7,620 nucleotides of DNA, from positions 1 through 7,620 of the forward strand of contig CANGSN010000134.1 in NCBI GenBank assembly GCA_947455805.1, given 5' to 3'. The stretch is from Planctomycetota bacterium (GTDB lineage: Bacteria; Planctomycetota; UBA1135; UBA2386). Of this stretch, positions 1 through 5,397 are shown one piece after another (the stretch's first letter is position 1; each line of letters opens with the position of its first letter). Both the position numbers and the translations under genes were made by a program. The notes under the pieces are model-generated. The model saw only the letters and a list, made by a program, of their open reading frames with translations. It was not told the origin of the DNA and made no database searches.

Positions 1-1
1 G

Positions 2-1180
2 AAGGTCGCCGCCGAGGTGAAGGCGGCGCCGGGCATCGTCGCGGTGTTTCCGGCGATGGCGCAGAGTGGCGAAGGCAACCAGCGCGGCTACACGATCAAC
101 GGCCTCGGCGAGTGGTTGATGGAGGAGACGGCTGCCGGCCTCGAGCGCGAAGGCGTTCGTGGCATTCTGGCCGGCGGCAGCCTGACCAACGACATCAAGG
201 CCAGCAACCGCGGGCTCGATGCGTGGCGCGCCCCCGACGACGTCTACTGGCTCGCCGATCGCATCGGGGCCGGCTACGTCGTGCAGGGCATCGCGCAGGT
301 GAAGATCTTCGATGCAGGCCGCCGCGACGAAGCGGTGGAGCTGCTTTGGGAATGCCGTCGTCTGCCCGACCGTTCGGTGGTGGCGACGATGCGCGAAGAA
401 GTCGTGCGCGGCCCGCTGGCGGCGCAACTGTACCGGCGCGCGCGCATCGACAGCGCGTGGCGCATCGGCAACGAGGCGCCGCCGTTCCGGCCGGTGCTCG
501 ACGCCGAACTGCGCATCCTCGCCGGCCTCTTGGCGCAGCGCGTCGCCGACAAGCAGGGCAAGCTGCTCGCCGGCAAGTCGGTGCGCGTGTTCCCGTCGGT
601 GTTCCGTTGCAATGCCGGCGAAGGTGCGGCGCTGCAGGCGGCGGCCGACGAGATCGAACGCGCCTACACCATCTTGCTGCGCAAGGCGGCGGCCGCGGCG
701 GAAGGCGGCGACGCCGAAGCAGCGGCGCTGGAGAGCGGGCCGGTGACGATCGCCGGCAAGAAGCACGACACGCTCGGAGCGGCGATCGACGCGTTCGGCG
801 CTTCCTTCGAAGCCTACAAGGCCTCGCCGATCGGCGGGCTCGCCGTCGACCTGTCGCGTCTCGTCACCGAACGGCTGCGCGCCGCCACCGGCGACGCGTT
901 CCGCGTGCTGGCCGACGACGGCGATCGCCGCCGGCTGCTGGCGATCATCCGCAGCGAAGCGCGCTCGTACCGCCGCGACGCCGCGGTCGACGCCGACACC
1001 ATCGCGCAGATGCGGGCCAGGGGCACCGACCTGGTGCTCGAGACCGTGCTGCGCCCGACGTTGAAGACCTACCAGCTCCGCCTCGTGCTGCGCGACCTGC
1101 GCACGGCGCAGGAGATCACCGAGGCGATCGACGTCGACGGCCTGTTCCAGGCCGAACTCGACCAAATGCTCGGCAAGTGA
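2..1180 (+). CDS. FlgO/CsgG/LpoB-like two-domain envelope protein, 5'-truncated
   Basis: The frame is open to the first base, and the first internal start (GTG at 17) lies only seven residues before a core beta-strand (IVAVFPA). The real start and any signal peptide therefore lie upstream of the window. Numbered from that GTG, 387 residues are visible. Residues 7-140 form a first alpha/beta unit: strand, helix around 28-45, then a segment ending DVYWLADRIGAGYVVQG (75-91), the 'search for the factor, then test it' pattern of FlgO/CsgG-type domains. Residues 183-387 form a second unit starting LAGKSVRVFPSVF and ending with the strand pair YQLRLVLRDLRTAQ (352-364). An Ala/Glu-rich insert (about 205-260) splits this second unit. 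The C-terminal part aligns with the protein at 3591-4994, so the two are paralogues. It is followed after 14 bases by the LpoB-like gene and is probably first or early in that operon. These domains are non-enzymatic, periplasmic or outer-membrane assembly modules; the specific role is unknown. Confidence 0.8.
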   Translation, partial: KVAAEVKAAPGIVAVFPAMAQSGEGNQRGYTINGLGEWLMEETAAGLEREGVRGILAGGSLTNDIKASNRGLDAWRAPDDVYWLADRIGAGYVVQGIAQVKIFDAGRRDEAVELLWECRRLPDRSVVATMREEVVRGPLAAQLYRRARIDSAWRIGNEAPPFRPVLDAELRILAGLLAQRVADKQGKLLAGKSVRVFPSVFRCNAGEGAALQAAADEIERAYTILLRKAAAAAEGGDAEAAALESGPVTIAGKKHDTLGAAIDAFGASFEAYKASPIGGLAVDLSRLVTERLRAATGDAFRVLADDGDRRRLLAIIRSEARSYRRDAAVDADTIAQMRARGTDLVLETVLRPTLKTYQLRLVLRDLRTAQEITEAIDVDGLFQAELDQMLGK

Positions 1181-1194
1181 CCCGGATTCCCATC

Positions 1195-1812
1195 ATGACT
1201 GCGATGAACAAGACTCTCGGCTTCGGCCTCTCCGTTCTCCTGGCTCTGTCGATGGCGGCGTGCGGCGGCGGTCCGCGCGGTCGCGTGATGTCCGACTCCG
1301 AAGAGGATCAGGTCGGCAACCGCGCGGCGGGTGCGGAGACCTGGGACCGCCTGGTCGCCGGCACCGTCGAGAAGCTGCTGTCCAGCCGCGCCGCGGCGAT
1401 CACCAACCTCGGCCAGAAGAAGATCGCGGTGATGCCGATCGAGAACAAGTCGGCGGAAGAGCTCGGCGACTGGCGCGACCAGCTCTACGAGGTCATCGCC
1501 ACCTCGATCAACGAGTCGGAACGCTTCCGCACGATCAGCCAGGAGTTCCTGCGCGTCGCGCTGACCGAAGCGCGCGTCTCCGGCGACGAGGTCTACCTGC
1601 CGCGCGGCCGCCGTGCCATCGCCCAGGCCCTCGAGCAGAAGGGCGCGCCGATCGAGATGCTGCTGCGCACGACGATCACCACCGGCACGACGAACCCGGG
1701 CCAGCGCGAGTCGCAGCGCAACTACGGGCTCACGCTGGTGCTCATCGACATCGAGACCGGCGAAGAGGTCAATCGGTCGATGGTGCGCGTCCGCAAGGAA
1801 TACTCGCGCTGA
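1195..1812 (+). CDS. lpoB: LpoB-type lipoprotein (penicillin-binding protein activator family)
   Basis: A 205-residue protein. The signal peptide has a hydrophobic core (residues 8-20) and lipobox SMAAC, with lipidated Cys23 followed by Gly, so outer-membrane anchoring is expected. After a 45-residue polar linker comes the family hallmark KKIAVMPIENKSAEE (75-89), then a helix WRDQLYEVIATSIN, the strand FRTIS (111-115), a helix AIAQALEQKGAP, the strand pair IEMLLRTTITTG and YGLTLVLIDIETGEEV (177-192), and a final strand. This order matches LpoB, which in E. coli stimulates the bifunctional synthase PBP1b from the outer membrane. Length is close to that of E. coli LpoB. The linker is not proline-rich, unlike E. 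coli's, so the PBP partner is uncertain. ATG 1195 is chosen because a weak GGA (1184-1186) sits eight bases upstream; ATG 1204 (MNKT) is an alternative. The family assignment is firm, the activator role is inferred. Confidence 0.87.
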   Translation: MTAMNKTLGFGLSVLLALSMAACGGGPRGRVMSDSEEDQVGNRAAGAETWDRLVAGTVEKLLSSRAAAITNLGQKKIAVMPIENKSAEELGDWRDQLYEVIATSINESERFRTISQEFLRVALTEARVSGDEVYLPRGRRAIAQALEQKGAPIEMLLRTTITTGTTNPGQRESQRNYGLTLVLIDIETGEEVNRSMVRVRKEYSR

Positions 1813-1838
1813 ACCGTCCGCGGCCAGGACCCTCGTCG

Positions 1839-3215
1839 ATGCGCGTCGCCGTTCTCGTGCTGTCTGCGTGCGCGTTCGCCGCGTGCGCGTCCGATCCGAT
1901 GCTCGCCGCGCGGGGTGCCTACTCCGCCGGCGACTACGTGGCGGCGCGGGCCGCCATCGACGAACTGATCGCCGACGACGGCAGCAACGCGCACCTGTGG
2001 CGCGCCGAGCGGTCGATGGTGGACCTGGCGCAGGGGCAGCCGAAGGCGGCGATCGCCGGCCTGCGTTCGGCCCGCGACGCCTACGACGACGCCGAGGGCA
2101 GCGATGCGCTCGGCTGGCTCGGCTCGGTGCTGCTCGACGACCGGCAGATGCGCTACCAGGGCTACGACTACGAGAAGATCCTGCTGCGCGCGCTGCTCGG
2201 CGCCGCCGACCTGATGCAGGGCGGGGCCGACGCGATCGCCTACGGCCTGCAGGTGTTCGAGGTGCAGCAGCGGCTGATGGAGGCCTACGCCGACCAGAGC
2301 GGCCAGAAGCCGAAGCTGCGCTACAAGCAGGTCGCGTTCGGCAACTACCTGCGCGCGATCGTGCAGGAAGGCGACCCGCTGCAGATGGAGGAGGCGCGGC
2401 GCAACCACCAGAAGGTCGCCGAGCTCGAGCCGGGGTTCCGCTTCGCCAAGGAGAACGTCGAACGCGCCGCCAGCGGCAAGCACTCGGCGCAGGGCCACGG
2501 CGTCGTGCACGTGATCGCGCTGGTCGGCCGCGGGCCGTACCGCGTCGAGAAGAACGAGGTGGCGACGCAGGTCAGTCTGGCGATCGCGCAGTGGATCTGG
2601 GCGCGTTCGCGCGACCGCGGCATCCTGCCGAACATCGCCAAGGTGCCGATCCCGGGGCTCGCCTACCACCCGGACAACCCGCAGCAGGCGCTGGTGTCGG
2701 TCGACGGCGGCACCGCCGTGTCGACGGCGACGGTGACCGACGTCGAGGCCGCGGCGCGCAACGAGTTCGAGGTCATGCGCGACGCCATCGTCGCCCGCGC
2801 GGTGCTGCGCCGTGCCTTCAAGATCGTCGTCGCCGAAGGTGCCAAGGCCGGCATCGAGGCCGGCGGCCGCCGGCAGAAGGACCGCCAGGCGACCGAACTG
2901 GCCAGCCTCGCCGTCGACGGCCTGGCCTTGCTGTGGACCGCGACCGAAGGCGCCGACCTGCGCTGCTGGAGCCTGCTGCCGGCGTCGTTCCAGGTGCTGC
3001 GCCTCGAACTGCCGGTCGGCGCCCACACGATCGCCGTCCAGTCGGCCCGCGGCGGCAACGTCGGTGGCATCGCCGCCACCGTCGACGTCGACGTGCGCGA
3101 CGGAACGAACAGCTACGTGTTGGCGCTGTTGCCCGTCTTCGGTGGGGCGCCGACGGTGATGACCTCGCACCCCGCGGCCGCCGCTGGTTCGCCGACCGAG
3201 CCAGCACCCGAGTGA
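1839..3215 (+). CDS. COG3014-type lipoprotein of unknown function
   Basis: A 458-residue protein with a short signal peptide. Two possible lipidation cysteines are visible, Cys11 (LSAC) and Cys16 (FAAC). Residues 22-210 are helical and TPR-like, beginning ARGAYSAGDYVAARAAIDELI. They include YQGYDYEKILLRALLGAADLMQGGADAIAYGLQ (106-138), close to the family signature in which a Tyr/Glu-containing helix pair is followed by a residue run of 'length, gap, A, E' type. Residues 220-240 (GVVHVIALVGRGPYRVEKNE) start the beta-rich C-terminal half. Near the end, ADLRCWSLLPASFQVLRLELPVGAH (372-396) is the most diagnostic match to COG3014 proteins. The last 20 residues are Ala/Pro-rich. An AGGA (1826-1829) nine bases before ATG 1839 supports the start. 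It follows the LpoB-like gene by 26 bases. The family has no defined biochemical role; location at the outer membrane and partnership with LpoB are inferred from context. Confidence 0.82.
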   Translation: MRVAVLVLSACAFAACASDPMLAARGAYSAGDYVAARAAIDELIADDGSNAHLWRAERSMVDLAQGQPKAAIAGLRSARDAYDDAEGSDALGWLGSVLLDDRQMRYQGYDYEKILLRALLGAADLMQGGADAIAYGLQVFEVQQRLMEAYADQSGQKPKLRYKQVAFGNYLRAIVQEGDPLQMEEARRNHQKVAELEPGFRFAKENVERAASGKHSAQGHGVVHVIALVGRGPYRVEKNEVATQVSLAIAQWIWARSRDRGILPNIAKVPIPGLAYHPDNPQQALVSVDGGTAVSTATVTDVEAAARNEFEVMRDAIVARAVLRRAFKIVVAEGAKAGIEAGGRRQKDRQATELASLAVDGLALLWTATEGADLRCWSLLPASFQVLRLELPVGAHTIAVQSARGGNVGGIAATVDVDVRDGTNSYVLALLPVFGGAPTVMTSHPAAAAGSPTEPAPE

Positions 3216-3288
3216 CCCGAGAAGGCGCCGGCGACCCCGCCAGCCCAGCCCTGAACGACCAGCCCTGCCAACCGCGATCGACCGGACC

Positions 3289-3591
3289 ATGAACACGCCC
3301 ACTCCCCGAGCCGCCCTTCTCTCCCTCCTGTGCATCGCCGGTGCCGCCTGCTCGTCGACCCCCGGCGAGAGCATGCTGGCGCGCTTCAACACGGTGCCGA
3401 ACGGCGCCACGGTGCTGATCGAGCGGCTCAACCTGCAGATGTCGACGCCGTGCGACCTCGACTTCAACCTGGTCTCGGTCGACGACACGCTGGTGGTCAG
3501 GAAGCCGGGCTTCCGCACCGTGCAGATCCGCCTCGCCGACGTGCCGCAGGTCGCCGTCGGTTCCTACGAGCTCACCTTGGAGAAGCAGTGA
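3289..3591 (+). CDS. Small PEGA-like domain lipoprotein
   Basis: A 100-residue protein. The signal peptide ends in IAGAAC, giving lipidated Cys21 followed by Ser. The mature part is almost entirely one small beta-domain: strand FNTVPNGATVLIE (33-45), a turn with STPCDLDFNLVSVDDTLVV (52-70), then KPGFRTVQIRLADV (72-85) and YELTLEK. The run 'P-x-GA-x-V-x-(8-10)-TPC/TP...-KPGF/Y' is the usual PEGA layout, in which a small beta-sandwich sits on surface-exposed or periplasmic proteins. Cys55 in the TPC segment is the only cysteine in the mature domain besides the lipidated one. It follows the COG3014 gene after 73 non-coding bases, with no good Shine-Dalgarno site (GGA only two bases upstream). 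Its TGA overlaps the next ATG by one base, so the two are probably translationally coupled. PEGA domains are thought to mediate extracellular or wall-associated protein contacts; a structural accessory role here is inferred. Confidence 0.75.
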   Translation: MNTPTPRAALLSLLCIAGAACSSTPGESMLARFNTVPNGATVLIERLNLQMSTPCDLDFNLVSVDDTLVVRKPGFRTVQIRLADVPQVAVGSYELTLEKQ

Positions 3592-3593
3592 TG
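3579..3593 (+). promoter_or_regulatory. Ribosome binding site and stop-start overlap coupling two genes
   Basis: GGAG (3579-3582) lies eight bases before ATG 3591, inside the end of the PEGA-like gene. TGA (3589-3591) of that gene shares its last A with the ATG. This TGATG arrangement is the classic form for translational coupling, so the two proteins are likely made in linked amounts. Confidence 0.7.
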
Positions 3594-4994
3594 CGCACCC
3601 AGCTTTCGCTTCCGTTCGCCGCCCTGTTGACGCTCGGCGTCGCCGTCGCCCAGGAGGCCGCCGGCAAGCCCGCCGCCGCCCCGGTGCTGCGCATCCTGGT
3701 GCAACCGTCCACTGCCGAAGGGGTGCGCCAGAACGCCACGCTGGAAGTGGTGGAGCGGCTCACCACCGGCCTCGCGCGCAAGCAGCTGCTGGTCGTCGAC
3801 GGCAAGCACGCGCTGCAGCTGCACGACCGCACGCAGAAGGTGTTCCAGCAGTTCGTCGGCGGCGACCAGCCGGCGCAGTCCGCCGGCGAAGGTTCGGTGG
3901 GCATCGCCGTCGACGCCGACCTGGTGATCACCGCCGGCATCTTCGTCGAGCAGGAGGTCGAGCAGCAGGGCCGCTTCGTCGTGCGCGATCGCCTGCGCTT
4001 GCGCATCGTCGGCGCCGAGGACTCGGCGATCCTGTTCAACGACGGCTTCGATGCGCGCGGCCAGGCCTTCGAGGGCTTCGGCGACGCGCACAAGAAGGCG
4101 ATCGAGAGCCTGTGCAATCCGGACGACAAGGGCTCGGTCGTCGGCAAGGTCGCCGAGCTGGTGCGCGGCGCCGCCGCGGCGGAAGCCGAGAAGGGCACCG
4201 CCTACCGCGTGGCGCTGCACAGCGACCGCGAGGACGCCGAACTGGTCGCGCGCCTGGGCCAAGCACTCGGCGAAGCGGCGGTCGGTGGCTCGTCGCAGCA
4301 GGCCGGCAGCGGCCGCACCGGCGGGAGTGGCGACGGTGTGCGCGAGTTCGCCGAGTTCGCGCTGCGCTTCCGCGGCAGCACCGCCGAACTGCAGAGCCGG
4401 GTCGCCGCCGCGGTCGAGAGCGTGCCGGCACCGGAGGGCATGGTGCGCAGCGTGTCGTTCCTCGGCTCGCGCCGCCGCCTCGACCTGGTCGTGCGCACGC
4501 GCAAGATCGAGAAGTCGCTGGCCGCCGAGGTCGAGAGCCTGGTCAACGGCGCCGTGCAGGACCTGATCGCACGCAACGAAGAGGGCCTCGCCGGCAAGAA
4601 GGTCGCGGTGCTCGACACCGTGGTGCCCGCCCAGAGCAAGTCGCCGGCGCTGTCGAACGGCATCGCCGACTGGCTGCGCGGCGCGTTCCAGTCGTCGGCG
4701 AAGAAGGGCGCCGAGGTGCTGCCCGACGACGCCGAGCAGCAGAAGGCGCTCGAGGTGATCGGCAAGGACGCGAAGCTGCACCGCGAGCAGGGCGCCGTCG
4801 ATCCGGCGACGATCGCGTTCCTGCAGCGTTCGGGGGCCGGCGTCGCCGTGCTGTCGACGCTGCGCGAGGTGCTGAACCGCTGGCAGCTGGTGGTGTCGAT
4901 GGTCGACCTCAACACCGGCGCCACCGCGCGCCACGTCAGCGTCGTGCCGGAGGCGTTCCACGCCGACCTCGCGCGCGAGCTCGGGGGCAACTGA
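3591..4994 (+). CDS. Periplasmic FlgO/CsgG-like two-domain protein, paralogue of the first gene
   Basis: A 467-residue protein with a Sec signal peptide (residues 1-20, predicted cut AVA|QE) and no lipobox, unlike most of its neighbours. Residues 32-160 form a first CsgG/FlgO-like unit: strand VLRILVQPS, helix LEVVERLTTGLARKQLLVVDG, then DADLVITAGIFVE (108-120) and RLRLRIVGAEDSAILFNDG. Residues 204-302 form a separate small alpha/beta domain, split by a Gly/Ser-rich loop (231-248). Residues 305-467 are the second FlgO-like unit: GLAGKKVAVLDTVV (332-345), DPATIAFLQRSGAGVAVLSTL (404-424) and WQLVVSMVDLNTGA (431-444). That unit matches the C-terminus of the gene ending at 1180, including paired motifs VL.DD, AVD..TIA and the closing strand pair. 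GGAG at 3579-3582, eight bases before the ATG, and the TGATG overlap support the start. No catalytic residues are expected. A scaffolding or assembly role in the envelope is inferred; exact function is unknown. Confidence 0.8.
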   Translation: MRTQLSLPFAALLTLGVAVAQEAAGKPAAAPVLRILVQPSTAEGVRQNATLEVVERLTTGLARKQLLVVDGKHALQLHDRTQKVFQQFVGGDQPAQSAGEGSVGIAVDADLVITAGIFVEQEVEQQGRFVVRDRLRLRIVGAEDSAILFNDGFDARGQAFEGFGDAHKKAIESLCNPDDKGSVVGKVAELVRGAAAAEAEKGTAYRVALHSDREDAELVARLGQALGEAAVGGSSQQAGSGRTGGSGDGVREFAEFALRFRGSTAELQSRVAAAVESVPAPEGMVRSVSFLGSRRRLDLVVRTRKIEKSLAAEVESLVNGAVQDLIARNEEGLAGKKVAVLDTVVPAQSKSPALSNGIADWLRGAFQSSAKKGAEVLPDDAEQQKALEVIGKDAKLHREQGAVDPATIAFLQRSGAGVAVLSTLREVLNRWQLVVSMVDLNTGATARHVSVVPEAFHADLARELGGN

Positions 4995-4995
4995 C

Positions 4996-5388
4996 GTGCG
5001 GTGCCGGGCCGCGGTGCTGGCGCTGGCGTGCGCCGCCGCCTGCCACGGCCCGTACTACCGTGCCCACGACGGGGTCGGCAGCGAGCTGCTGGCCCCGGTG
5101 TTCGTCGACGACGAAGAGCTGCTCGACGTGCTCGCCGTGCAGGTCGTCGGCCCCGGCATCACGGACCGCGACGGCCCGCCGACGCTGCTGCTCGAGGTGC
5201 AGAACCAGGACCTCGAAGCGATGGCGCTGGCCGTCGACTGCCGCTTCGCCGATGCGGCCGGCGAGGTGGTCGCCACCGACGACCGCCGCTGGCTGCGGCT
5301 CGCCCCGCAGCAGGTCGTGCGCCTGCCGTTCGTCGTGCCGACGGGGGCCGCCAGCGTCGCCGAGGTCGTGATCGCCTGGGACCGCTAG
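4996..5388 (+). CDS. YcfL (DUF1425)-like small lipoprotein
   Basis: A 130-residue protein with GTG start, one base after the preceding stop; GGGGG at 4983-4987 is a plausible weak ribosome site eight bases upstream. The signal peptide has two candidate lipid cysteines, Cys12 (ALAC) and Cys16 (AAAC). The mature part is a short lead (residues 17-40) and a single beta-sandwich: DVLAVQVVGPGITDRDG (44-60), TLLLEVQNQDLEAMALAVDCRFADAAGEVV (63-92), RWLRLAPQQVVRLPFVVPT (98-116), and a last strand VAEVVIAWDR. The pattern of a middle 'L-x-V-x-N' strand, then 'Y/C-R-F-D-x-G', then a tryptophan/leucine 'W-x-x-L' turn and 'P' strand is that of E. coli YcfL, which has a similar length and is encoded next to lpoB. 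Its role in any species is not well defined. Being last in this cluster with LpoB-like and COG3014-like genes supports the family call more than sequence alone does. Confidence 0.7.
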   Translation: MRCRAAVLALACAAACHGPYYRAHDGVGSELLAPVFVDDEELLDVLAVQVVGPGITDRDGPPTLLLEVQNQDLEAMALAVDCRFADAAGEVVATDDRRWLRLAPQQVVRLPFVVPTGAASVAEVVIAWDR

Positions 5389-5397
5389 GCAGCGCCG

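Noticed and set aside
112..1194. Upstream extension of the LpoB-like gene to 112
   Set aside because: The extension is Arg-rich and overlaps the first gene in another frame; a signal peptide with lipobox begins at 1195, and that is the natural start.
3216..3288. Intrinsic terminator between the COG3014-like and PEGA-like genes
   Set aside because: Only a short GGCGCCGGCG palindrome is present, without a T-run; nothing supports a terminator.
1722..3518. Long open frame on the - strand (598 codons)
   Set aside because: Antisense to the COG3014-like and PEGA-like genes; its translation is His/Arg/Val/Leu-rich low-complexity typical of a high-GC shadow, with no recognisable motif.
3564..4961. 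Long open frame on the - strand (465 codons)
   Set aside because: Antisense to the FlgO-like gene at 3591-4994, which has a signal peptide, coupled start and family motifs; the antisense translation is His/Ala/Arg-biased.
2..4994. Calling the two FlgO-like proteins flagellar FlgO or curli CsgG
   Set aside because: No flagellar or curli genes are nearby and each has two domains; only the shared fold type is supported.
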